Positions 53,390-60,646 of a stretch of 64,000 bases of DNA are shown piece by piece. Made by a program: the position numbers and the translations under genes. The number at the start of each line of letters is the position of its first letter. The stretch's first letter is position 1. Source of the stretch: F1-60-MAGs149 sp037133755 (GTDB taxonomy: Bacteria; Actinomycetota; Thermoleophilia; Gaiellales; F1-60-MAGs149); the NCBI GenBank assembly GCA_037133755.1, contig JBAXNN010000013.1:15383-79382 (forward strand), given 5' to 3'. The notes beneath the pieces are model-generated. The model did not search any database. It saw only the letters and a program-made list of their open reading frames with translations, and was not told where the DNA came from.

Positions 53390-54169
53390 TCAGATCGCCT
53401 CCATCGCGGACGGCGCCTCGGGCAGCGTCTGGCCGCCGTCGACGACGATCGTCTGGCCGGTGATGAACTTGGCTTCATCGGTGGCGAGGAACATCGCGGC
53501 GTAGCCGATGTCCTCGAGGTCGCCGAGCTTGCCGAGCGGGATCGACTCGGCTGCCGTGCGCAGGTAGTCCTCGCCGAGCCCGACCAGGCCCTCGGTCAGG
53601 ATGTTGCCCGGCAGCACCGCGTTGATCGTGATCTTCTTCGGTGCCAGCTCCATGGCGGCACCGCGCATGAAGCCCAGCTGACCGGCCTTCGACGCGCCGT
53701 AGTGCGACAGCGCGGGGATCGCCGTAAACGGGCCGGTGATCGACGACGTCAGGATGATGCGGCCGTGGCCCGATTTCGCGAGCGCGGGGATGGCATGCGC
53801 GACGGAGAGGATGTTGCCCTTGAGATTCGTGTCGAGCATCAGGTCGAGTGCCTCTTCGGTCATGTCCTCGAGGCGGCACTCGGGGAAGATGCCGGCGTTC
53901 GCGCAGAGCACGTCGAGGCTGCCATGCAGGGCAACGGTCTCGTCGACGACGCGCTTGCAGTCCTCGGCACGGCTGACGTCGCCCTTGACGAACGAGGCGT
54001 TGGCGCCGAGCGAGGCGACGGCGGCAGCACCGGTGGCCTCGTCGCGGCCGGAGACGGCGACCTTGCAGCCCGCCTCGGCGAAGACCCGCGCGATGCCAAG
54101 GCCAATGCCCTTGGTGCCGCCGGTGACGAGGACGCTGCGGCCCTCAAGGGAGTTGAACATCTTGCTCAT
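53390..54169 (-). CDS. SDR-family oxidoreductase, candidate 1-amino-2-propanol dehydrogenase
   Basis: A 259-residue classical short-chain dehydrogenase. TGGTKGIGLG (residues 17-26) binds the nucleotide, NAG is at 91-93, and the catalytic residues are Ser143, Tyr157 and Lys161. Because it sits in an RMM-type locus, it would interconvert aminoacetone and 1-amino-2-propanol, as proposed for Mycobacterium smegmatis (established locus model). Alternatively it acts on any 2-hydroxy amine. AGGAGG lies 8 bases before the ATG. Confidence 0.85.
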   Translation of the reverse strand: MSKMFNSLEGRSVLVTGGTKGIGLGIARVFAEAGCKVAVSGRDEATGAAAVASLGANASFVKGDVSRAEDCKRVVDETVALHGSLDVLCANAGIFPECRLEDMTEEALDLMLDTNLKGNILSVAHAIPALAKSGHGRIILTSSITGPFTAIPALSHYGASKAGQLGFMRGAAMELAPKKITINAVLPGNILTEGLVGLGEDYLRTAAESIPLGKLGDLEDIGYAAMFLATDEAKFITGQTIVVDGGQTLPEAPSAMEAI

Positions 54170-54185
54170 GGTGGTGACCTCCTGG

Positions 54186-55178
54186 TCAGGCGTAGTGCGA
54201 GAGATACGTCTCCGCAAGCGGACACGTGGCGAGCGTGAAATCGGCGCCGAGCTCCTGCGCCTCGAGGGCGTGGGCGTAGTGCGAGCCGACCCAGCAGAGC
54301 AGCATCATGCGGCGCAGCATCACGAAGGTGTCGAGTTCGGCCTCGTCCTCGGCGCTGAGCGTGCCAGCGGAGCGATAGCCCTCGAGCCACGATGCGCGCC
54401 ACTCGGGCACCATGGGGTGCTCCTCGATGAACGAGATCGTGGTCGCAAAGTCGTACATGAACCACCCGGAGCCGCAGTCGTCGAAGTCGATCGCGCGCAC
54501 GTGGTCGCCGAGCACCAGCACGTTGGCGGGGCGCATGTCGGCGTGGATCAGGCCGTAGCGCTCAGGGCCCTTGCCGTACGCCTGCAGGCGACGATCGACG
54601 ACGTCGACGGTGCGCTGGAAGAGATCACGCTTCTCGGCGTCGAGGCCGACGGCATCCTGCCACGGGCCCCAATGGCCCTGCGGGCCGAGCGCGGTGTCGA
54701 AATCCCAACTGAAGCGCGTGAAGGCGGCTGGCTGCTGCCAGCGGCGCGCGTGCTCGTGCATGCCGGCACTGATTGCGCCGAGCGTGCGGTAGACCGGGAT
54801 CAGGTCGGCGTCCGGATCGGGTGGCGCACCCTCTTCCCAGGCGAACAACACGACGCTGCGCTCGGGCAGTGCTGCCGTACCCAGCTGGATCACGCGCTCG
54901 CCGCTACGGGCGGGCAACGCCGTGACGGTGCCGACGACGTCCTCCTGCTGGAGCGCGTCGATCCACATCAGCTCGGAGGCGATCTCCTCGGGCGTGTGGT
55001 ACCCGATGCGGTGCACGCGCAGGGCGTAGGTGATGCCAGAGTCGGGATCCTCGACGCGGTACGTCCAGTTCTCGGACAGGTTGACCAGCTGGAGCGCGCA
55101 GCTCGGCGACACGTCGTAGTGCGCAAGCGCAGCCTGTGCCAGGCGATCGACCTCGTCTTGATCCACGACCTCTGCCAT
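54186..55178 (-). CDS. APH-fold kinase, candidate 1-amino-2-propanol kinase
   Basis: A 330-residue phosphotransferase of the aminoglycoside/choline kinase fold. The Brenner motif IHADMRPANVL gives His212, the catalytic Asp214 and Asn219; Asp231 in AIDFDDC binds metal. In RMM loci this enzyme phosphorylates (S)-1-amino-2-propanol so that the class-III PLP enzyme can eliminate phosphate and ammonia. The start ATG at 55178 has GGAG five bases upstream. It sits at the start of the second transcript, with its own operator. Confidence 0.87.
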   Translation of the reverse strand: MAEVVDQDEVDRLAQAALAHYDVSPSCALQLVNLSENWTYRVEDPDSGITYALRVHRIGYHTPEEIASELMWIDALQQEDVVGTVTALPARSGERVIQLGTAALPERSVVLFAWEEGAPPDPDADLIPVYRTLGAISAGMHEHARRWQQPAAFTRFSWDFDTALGPQGHWGPWQDAVGLDAEKRDLFQRTVDVVDRRLQAYGKGPERYGLIHADMRPANVLVLGDHVRAIDFDDCGSGWFMYDFATTISFIEEHPMVPEWRASWLEGYRSAGTLSAEDEAELDTFVMLRRMMLLCWVGSHYAHALEAQELGADFTLATCPLAETYLSHYA

Positions 55179-55204
55179 GGGCTCCACCTCTCCTCAGGGG
55201 CAGG

Positions 55205-55238
55205 AGTATATGGGTATCCGGTCTGTTCGACCAGACCG
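55205..55238 (-). promoter_or_regulatory. Promoter and GntR operator before the kinase gene
   Basis: On the minus strand TATACT (55210-55205) is a good -10 element about 27 bases before the kinase ATG. Just upstream is the perfect inverted repeat CGGTCTG / CAGACCG (55219-55225 and 55232-55238) with a 6-base spacer, overlapping the -35 position. The half-site GGTCTG recurs before the class-III PLP gene at 60551. Confidence 0.65.
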
Positions 55239-55337
55239 ATGTCCCGAAGGGGTCAGACCCTTTTGGGACATCCGGCCGATATCGAATCAGACCGCAATGC
55301 TGCAATGTCCCAAAAGGGTCTGACCCCTTCGGGACAT
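55239..55337. repeat. Mirrored palindromic repeat doublet (family A, copy 2)
   Basis: Two 33-base units (55239-55271 and 55305-55337), exact reverse complements of each other, are separated by 33 bases. They match the doublet at 35246-35345 except for one substitution, which is mirrored in both arms. It splits the microcompartment locus between the BMC-T gene and the kinase promoter. Confidence 0.85.
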
Positions 55338-55346
55338 CGGTTCTAC

Positions 55347-55991
55347 CTACCCGTGATCGCGGCCGACAACGGCCTCGAGGACGCGCGTGATCTCATCGCG
55401 GGCCTTGAGAACGCTCTCGGTCTTGCCGCTCATGTAGATGCGGCCCGTGGCGCCGATCATCGCGATGTCGACGACGGTGACGTCCGGGGCCACGCGCTCG
55501 GCCTCGTTGGCGGCCATCGCTGCGAACAGTGCGGGAGCCATCTCGTAGACGAGCAGCGACTCGCCCGGCAGGACCATCGAGGCCTGGCGGTTGCGGTTGA
55601 CGATCACCGCGTGCTGGTCGGTGATGTCCTCGATCACATCCGAGTAGAGGATGCGGGGCTTGAGCTGATGCGACGGCTCGGCGTTGATGCCGGCGAGGAT
55701 CGCCGCGCCTGCGCGCTCGACTGTCTCTGCATCCTTGGCATGCAGCTCGAGAACGCCGAACTGACGCTCCACGAAGAGGATGCCGGGCTCGACCTCAGGG
55801 ACGGCCTTGAGCGCCAGGTCGATGACGCGCTCGATGGCCAGACCGGGAGCGACCTCGACGATGAGAGCGTGCTCGCCCTCCATCGGCGGGTAGCCACGAG
55901 CGCGCGTCGGCGTCCCCATGTAGGCCGCGAACTGCCGACGCAGCTCGGGGATGGGGAGGTAGACGCGCAGTTCGATATCCGGTCCGGCCAT
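55347..55991 (-). CDS. BMC-T shell protein (tandem BMC domains), first copy
   Basis: A 214-residue trimer-type shell protein with two BMC domains (about residues 40-115 and 135-210). Markers are ALIVEVAPGLAIERVIDLALK, PGILFVERQFGVLELH, then GESLLVYEMAPALFAAMAANEAE and IGATGRIYMSG. BMC-T trimers sit as pseudohexamers in the shell and can have gated pores. The ATG is preceded by AAGGAG. Order with the next genes (T, H, P, unknown, T) matches the M. smegmatis RMM locus as I remember it. Confidence 0.9.
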   Translation of the reverse strand: MAGPDIELRVYLPIPELRRQFAAYMGTPTRARGYPPMEGEHALIVEVAPGLAIERVIDLALKAVPEVEPGILFVERQFGVLELHAKDAETVERAGAAILAGINAEPSHQLKPRILYSDVIEDITDQHAVIVNRNRQASMVLPGESLLVYEMAPALFAAMAANEAERVAPDVTVVDIAMIGATGRIYMSGKTESVLKARDEITRVLEAVVGRDHG

Positions 55992-56001
55992 CGGGTGCTC
56001 C

Positions 56002-56277
56002 TTACTTGCCGGCCGTGAAGTGCTTGCCGAGCTCGGCGTGCGGGCGCGGGATGACGTGCGCGGACACGAGCTCGCCGACGGTTGCGGCGGTCTCCGAACC
56101 GGCCTCCGTGGCGGCCTTGACGGCACCGACGTCGCCCTGGATGACGACTGCGACGAGCCCGTCACCGACCTCCTCGCGACCGACGATGGTCACGTTGGCG
56201 GCCTTGACCATGGCGTCCGCGGCGGCGAGTGCGGCGACGTACCCCTTGGTCTCGATCATTCCGAGTGCTTCAGACAT
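56002..56277 (-). CDS. BMC-H hexameric shell protein
   Basis: A 91-residue canonical BMC-H (PduA/EutM type): ALGMIETKGYVAALAAAD, IVGREEVGDGLVAVVIQGDVGAVKAATEAG, and HVIPRPH. Hexamers tile the facets of the shell. The pore loop reads Gly38-Asp39-Gly40, where PduA-like proteins usually have a GSG. An acidic pore would favour positively charged amines. AAGGAGG lies about 7 bases before the ATG. Confidence 0.94.
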   Translation of the reverse strand: MSEALGMIETKGYVAALAAADAMVKAANVTIVGREEVGDGLVAVVIQGDVGAVKAATEAGSETAATVGELVSAHVIPRPHAELGKHFTAGK

Positions 56278-56325
56278 GTGATCCCTCCTTGGATCTCGAA
56301 CTGGACGTGCTGGATGAATGTGGGT

Positions 56326-56565
56326 CTAGGTCTGGTCGATCAGGCCGACGATTAGCGCATCGATCGGCGGGTGGGCCGGCGCAAACCGCGCGGCGGCGAC
56401 GGAGCCGGTGGCGACGAGGACCCTCTCGCCGACCCCCGAGCCGAGGATGTCGAACGCGACGATCGAACTGCCGCCCTCGAGCTCTACCTCAAGAAACGCT
56501 CCGTGTGGCATATCGTCGACGCGCTTGGTCGACCACACGGAACCGGTCACGGTGCCTTTCAGCAT
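56326..56565 (-). CDS. BMC-P pentameric vertex protein (EutN/CcmL type)
   Basis: A 79-residue pentamer-forming shell protein: LKGTVTGSVWSTKRVDD, LEVELEGG, IVAFDILGSGVGERVLVATGSVAA. It caps the vertices of the polyhedral shell. It overlaps the upstream unknown gene by seven bases, so expression is coupled. The family is unmistakable. Confidence 0.92.
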   Translation of the reverse strand: MLKGTVTGSVWSTKRVDDMPHGAFLEVELEGGSSIVAFDILGSGVGERVLVATGSVAAARFAPAHPPIDALIVGLIDQT

Positions 56566-57122
56566 GCTGCCTCCCTCTGGATCTGGACGCCGAGCGCGCG
56601 GGCACGATCTTTGCCCATCGGCGTGAGCACGGCCTTGGGGCCGAGGACGAGGACGCCGCCATTCTGGGCGGCGCGCTCGATGATGCGCTCGGTGACGGCG
56701 CCGCGCTCGATGCGCTCAACGCCGCCGGTCGAGGCGGTTGCGGGCGCGGCGGTGCTGCCGTGCCCCGACATGGTGAAGCGGATACGGCCAGCCGCGATCG
56801 CGGCGCGCTCTGCCGGCTGTTCCAGCCGGCGTGCCAGCGAGCGCACGAAGGCGTCAAGGTCGCGGTCGTCCTTGAGCCGCACGTGCTCGACGGCACTCCC
56901 CGCAGCCGGTGCGGCAGCTGGTGCAGCGTTGCCCGCCGGATCGGGAGCCTGTTGCGACGGGTGCCAGGTGCTCGGGCGCAGCGTCTGCGCGACGGGCGGC
57001 GCGGGCACCTGGGCGACCGGAGCCGTCTGGTGCTCGCGCAGCATGTCGGGCAGCAGCTCGGCGAGCGCGGTCTTCAGTGCCGTGTGCATCTCGGCGCTCT
57101 CGTTGACGGGGGCTTCGCTCAC
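56559..57122 (-). CDS. Unknown microcompartment-associated protein
   Basis: A 187-residue protein between BMC-T and BMC-P genes with GTGA and 7-base overlaps on both sides. Residues about 8-30 form an amphipathic helix (TALKTALAELLPDML), followed by a Pro/Ala linker to about 75, a charged helical part (LDAFVRSLARRLEQPAER), a second linker, and a 45-residue C-terminal motif: ITERIIERAAQ-like VTERIIERAAQNGGVLVLGPKAVLTP, then RARALGVQI. That C-terminal motif resembles the segment seen in EutQ and other microcompartment proteins. Function unknown; it may tether cargo to the shell. Confidence 0.75.
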   Translation of the reverse strand: MSEAPVNESAEMHTALKTALAELLPDMLREHQTAPVAQVPAPPVAQTLRPSTWHPSQQAPDPAGNAAPAAAPAAGSAVEHVRLKDDRDLDAFVRSLARRLEQPAERAAIAAGRIRFTMSGHGSTAAPATASTGGVERIERGAVTERIIERAAQNGGVLVLGPKAVLTPMGKDRARALGVQIQREAAC

Positions 57123-57739
57123 GCGATTGCCTCCAGCGCTGCGACGGCTGCTTCGCCTGCAGCACGGACGCTGGCCTCCTCGCCGGACAGGTAAACGCGT
57201 CCGGTGGCGCCGATCATGCGGTAGTCGATCACCTTGATGTCGGCGGCCTTCTCGGCCTCGTTGGTCGCGAGGATCGCGTACGAGGCGGGCTGGCACTCGA
57301 GCACGAACAGCGACTCGCCCGGCAGAAGCATCGAGCCGATCTTGTTGCGGTTGATCAGGAAGGCGTGCTGGCCGTCGACGCGCGAGATGACCTTCTTGGC
57401 CAGGATCTTCGGCTTCATCGAGTCGCGACCCGACAGGTCGAGCGCGTCGAGCACGGCGCTGGTCGCCGACTTGACCGCGGCGGGCGAGAGCGAGTGCATC
57501 TCGAGGTAGCCGAAGGTGCGCTCGACGAAGAGGATGCCGGCCTCGACGCGATCGTGCTTGAGGGCGACGTCGGTGAGCGCCTCGATGTCGAGACCCGGTG
57601 CGACCTCGATGATCTGCGCGGCCATGCCGGCGCGCGGCAGGCGGCCCTTGATCCAGGAGCCGAGGTAACACATGGTCTGCGGCTGCAGCTGGTCGAGATA
57701 GATGCAGGAGCGGAGCTCGACGGCGGTTGCGTTACTCAC
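57119..57739 (-). CDS. BMC-T shell protein (tandem BMC domains), second copy
   Basis: A 206-residue tandem-BMC protein: QIIEVAPGLDIEALTDVALK, GILFVERTFGYLEMHSLSP, GESLFVLECQPASYAILATNEAEK and MIGATGRVYLSGEE. It is related to but distinct from the first BMC-T in the locus; having two different trimers is characteristic of the RMM type. The GTG start overlaps the aldehyde dehydrogenase stop (GTGA). Confidence 0.9.
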   Translation of the reverse strand: MSNATAVELRSCIYLDQLQPQTMCYLGSWIKGRLPRAGMAAQIIEVAPGLDIEALTDVALKHDRVEAGILFVERTFGYLEMHSLSPAAVKSATSAVLDALDLSGRDSMKPKILAKKVISRVDGQHAFLINRNKIGSMLLPGESLFVLECQPASYAILATNEAEKAADIKVIDYRMIGATGRVYLSGEEASVRAAGEAAVAALEAIA

Positions 57740-59262
57740 TGACGGGTCAGCTCCTTGAGCTCCTCGAGGATCACCTTGCGGATCTCCTCGCGCAGCAGGT
57801 CGTTTTCGGGTGCGGGGGCGGCGTGCTCGATCGGCGCGGCGACGGTGGTCGCGGCGGCCTCGAGGACCCACGGCTCGAGTCCGGTGAAGTCGTCGAAGGG
57901 CACGGAGGCGTCGGCGTTGTACGCGACGCGCATCAGGTTGATCAGGTGGCGCGGCTCGAGGTTCTCGCCGACCGACGAGCGGCCGTAGAAGCCGGTGCCG
58001 ATCGTCATCGTGGGCGAGAGGTTGGTCAGTGCACCGGCGGAGCCGAGGCTGTTGCCGACGTTGACCGAGACGCGCAGCACCTTGACGGCAGCGCCGTAGG
58101 CCATGATCGTCCGCGCGTTGCGCGAGTGGATCGAAGCCGAGTGGCCAGCGCCGGTGATGCGCAGCATCGCCTGAGCGGCCGAGATGCCAGCGCGCGTGTT
58201 GGGCACGCGGACGAGGCCCAGCAGCGGGAACAACTTCTCGTGTGCCAGCGGCTCCTCGGGCACGACGAGCGAGAACGGCGCGATCAGCACGCGCGTGTTT
58301 GCGGGCACCTTCAGCTGCGCGGCCTCGGCGAGCTCGAGTGCGCTCTTGCCGATCAGGTCGAGGCGCATGTGGCCGTTGGGGAAGAGGTGCTCGCGCACCT
58401 GCTCAACCTCGCTGGCGTCGACGATGTGGCCGCCGTGCTTGCGCAGCTCGCGCTCGAGCTGGTCGGCGACCTCCTCTTCGACGATCACGACCGACTCGTT
58501 GGTGCAGAGGATGGAGTGGTCGAACGACTTGGAGTCGATGATCTCGCGGGCGGCCGCGTTGATGTCGGCGCTGGCGTCGACGAACGACGGCACGTTGCCG
58601 GGGCCGACGCCGAGGGCAGGGTTGCCCGAGCGATAGGCGGCGCGCACGACGGCACCGCCGCCGGTCGCGACGACGACGTCGGTGGTCGGGTCGGTCATCA
58701 GCGCCTCGATTAGCGGGATCGACGGCTCCTCGACGATCTGGATGCAGCCGTCGGGGGCGCCGGCGCGGACCGCGGCGTCGGAGAGCATGCGCACCGCGTC
58801 GGCGCAGACATGCTTGGCGCCAGGGTGCGGACTCACGACGATCGCATTGCGTGTCATCAGCGCGAGCATCACCTTGAAGTACACGGTCGCAACGGGGTTC
58901 GTGACGGGCGTGAGCGCGAAGATCACGCCGGCAGGACGCGGCAGCTCGAGGATCTTGGCGTCGGCATCGATGCGCGGGCTGACGAAGTCGTGGTCGCGGT
59001 AGTGATCCCAGAGGCCGCGCGAGAGCATGCGGTTTTTGAGGATCTTGTGCTCGACGACGCCCATGCCGGTCTCGGCGACGGCCTCTTCGGCAAAGCGCTC
59101 GGCGTGGGCCTCGGCCGCCTCGGCGACGGCGTCGAGAATGCGCACGACGCGGGTGCGGTCGTAGCGCGCGAAGGTCTCGGCGGCCCAGTGGGCGCGCTGC
59201 AGCATCATCGCGGCGCGAGCGGCCCCGGGAGGATCGCGGCGCTCCAGCTCGATCATGCTCAT
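57736..59262 (-). CDS. CoA-acylating aldehyde dehydrogenase (EutE/PduP-like) with a C-terminal targeting helix
   Basis: A 508-residue enzyme. Cys253 in SILCTNESVV is the catalytic thiol; LTPVTNPVATVYFK and VGPGNVPSFVD are typical of acylating dehydrogenases that convert aldehyde, CoA and NAD to acyl-CoA. Propionaldehyde to propionyl-CoA fits an RMM locus. After an Ala/Pro linker (AAPAPEN) the last 20 residues, ending EELKELTRQ, form an amphipathic helix, the usual shape of an encapsulation peptide. Start overlaps the stop of the PLP gene (ATGA). Confidence 0.9.
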   Translation of the reverse strand: MSMIELERRDPPGAARAAMMLQRAHWAAETFARYDRTRVVRILDAVAEAAEAHAERFAEEAVAETGMGVVEHKILKNRMLSRGLWDHYRDHDFVSPRIDADAKILELPRPAGVIFALTPVTNPVATVYFKVMLALMTRNAIVVSPHPGAKHVCADAVRMLSDAAVRAGAPDGCIQIVEEPSIPLIEALMTDPTTDVVVATGGGAVVRAAYRSGNPALGVGPGNVPSFVDASADINAAAREIIDSKSFDHSILCTNESVVIVEEEVADQLERELRKHGGHIVDASEVEQVREHLFPNGHMRLDLIGKSALELAEAAQLKVPANTRVLIAPFSLVVPEEPLAHEKLFPLLGLVRVPNTRAGISAAQAMLRITGAGHSASIHSRNARTIMAYGAAVKVLRVSVNVGNSLGSAGALTNLSPTMTIGTGFYGRSSVGENLEPRHLINLMRVAYNADASVPFDDFTGLEPWVLEAAATTVAAPIEHAAPAPENDLLREEIRKVILEELKELTRQ

Positions 59263-60551
59263 GCCGTCACCGCCTGGCGCGACATGGACTTCCACTCGGT
59301 GTACGCCTTGCCGATCGCGATCTCCGTGCGGTCGAGGATCTCGTCGACCAGCTCGGGGCTCAGCAGAATGCCGGGCTTGTACTGCAGCACGCGCGGATCG
59401 AGCGTGGAGAAGATCGCCCAGATGCCGTGTGCGTAGAGATGCTTCATCACGATCTTCGCGCCGGTGGGATGGTTGAACTCGAGGCCAATCACGACGCCGT
59501 CCTGGCGGATGCCGACAAACCAGTCGGGGTAGATCTCCTGGATCTGGCGCAGGCCCTGCTGAAAGCGCTCGGCCATGTAGTGCACCATCGAACGCACCTC
59601 GGGCCGACCGCAGATCTCGAGCACCTTCATGCCGACGATGCAGCCGAGCTCCGATCCGCCGACCGTGGTGATGTGGCCGAAGCCATCCTCCTTGAGCCAG
59701 GCCGAGCACTCCTCGGAGACGACGACGCACGACAGTGGGTACATGCCGCCGGAGATGCCCTTGCCGATGACCATGATGTCCGGCTCGACGCCCGACTTCG
59801 AGATGCACCACATCTCGCCCGTGCGCATCAGGCCGGTCTGCACCTCGTCGGCGATGTAGAGCGTGTCGTACTGCTCGCAGAGGCGCTTGACGCCCTGGAG
59901 GTAGCCGGGCTCGGGGAGCGGGAAGCCGTAGGTTGCGGGGATCGACTCGATCAGCACCGCAGCGACATCGCGGCCCTTGAGCGCGTCTTCCATCGCGTTG
60001 AGGTCGTTGAACGGGACGTTGATGAACTCCTCGGGATGGTCCGCGAGAAACAGCTTCGAGAAGCGGTCGTCACCCGTGCCGACGGCGAGGCCGGTGTGGC
60101 CGTGGTACGCCTTGATCAGCGAGACGATCTTGCGGCGCTGCTTGGTGTGACGCGCCGTCTTGATGGCGATGTCGATCGCCTCACCGCCCGCGGCGCCGTA
60201 GATGACGCGGCGCATGTTCGGGGCGCACGTCTTGACGAGTGCCTCGGCCAGCGCGGTGCGCGCGAGCGACGGAAAGTGGTGGTTGCCCATGTCGAAGTGC
60301 TGCATGGCCTGCTCGAGCGTGGCGATCAGCTCGGGGTTGCGATGGCCGAGGTTGTACGTACCACCGTTGAGGTGCACGTCGATTAGGCGGCGGCCGGCCA
60401 TGTCCCAGAGGTAGTAGCCCTCGCGGCGATCGATCACCAGGTCGATGCCGGCGTCCTGCCAGAAGTCAGTCTTGTCGGGATTCCAGAACGCGCGGGAGCG
60501 CTCCAGCATGTCCGCCTTCGAGTCGTACGAGAAGAATCCGTAGTCGTACAT
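59259..60551 (-). CDS. Class-III PLP enzyme, candidate amino-alcohol phosphate phospho-lyase
   Basis: A 430-residue class-III aminotransferase-fold protein. The PLP lysine is Lys264 in VIGKGISGGMYPL; IADEVQTGLMRTGEM and YGAAGGEAIDIAIKTAR are the other cofactor motifs. In the RMM pathway it eliminates phosphate and ammonia from 1-amino-2-propanol phosphate, giving propionaldehyde. GGAAGG precedes the ATG. It is the first gene of the shell operon, behind a promoter with three GGTCTG half-sites. Confidence 0.87.
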   Translation of the reverse strand: MYDYGFFSYDSKADMLERSRAFWNPDKTDFWQDAGIDLVIDRREGYYLWDMAGRRLIDVHLNGGTYNLGHRNPELIATLEQAMQHFDMGNHHFPSLARTALAEALVKTCAPNMRRVIYGAAGGEAIDIAIKTARHTKQRRKIVSLIKAYHGHTGLAVGTGDDRFSKLFLADHPEEFINVPFNDLNAMEDALKGRDVAAVLIESIPATYGFPLPEPGYLQGVKRLCEQYDTLYIADEVQTGLMRTGEMWCISKSGVEPDIMVIGKGISGGMYPLSCVVVSEECSAWLKEDGFGHITTVGGSELGCIVGMKVLEICGRPEVRSMVHYMAERFQQGLRQIQEIYPDWFVGIRQDGVVIGLEFNHPTGAKIVMKHLYAHGIWAIFSTLDPRVLQYKPGILLSPELVDEILDRTEIAIGKAYTEWKSMSRQAVTA

Positions 60552-60577
60552 CGATGCCTTCCGAGGTTGCGGACCGG

Positions 60578-60646
60578 AAGGTACCGAATATCAGACCAAA
60601 TTGCAAATCGGTCTGGTTATGGTCTGGAAACGGTCTTGATTAGACC
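60578..60646 (-). promoter_or_regulatory. Promoter and clustered GGTCTG half-sites before the microcompartment operon
   Basis: On the minus strand TTGCAA (60606-60601) and TACCTT (60583-60578) are 17 bases apart, about 27 bases before the PLP-gene ATG. Half-sites lie at 60592-60597 (CAGACC), 60610-60615 and 60621-60626 (GGTCTG), and an inverted repeat GGTCT/AGACC at 60632-60646. This matches the operator before the kinase gene. Confidence 0.65.

Noticed and set aside
50015..60551. Eut- or Pdu-type microcompartment.
   Set aside because: No B12-dependent diol dehydratase or ethanolamine ammonia-lyase genes; the gene content and order fit the RMM type.
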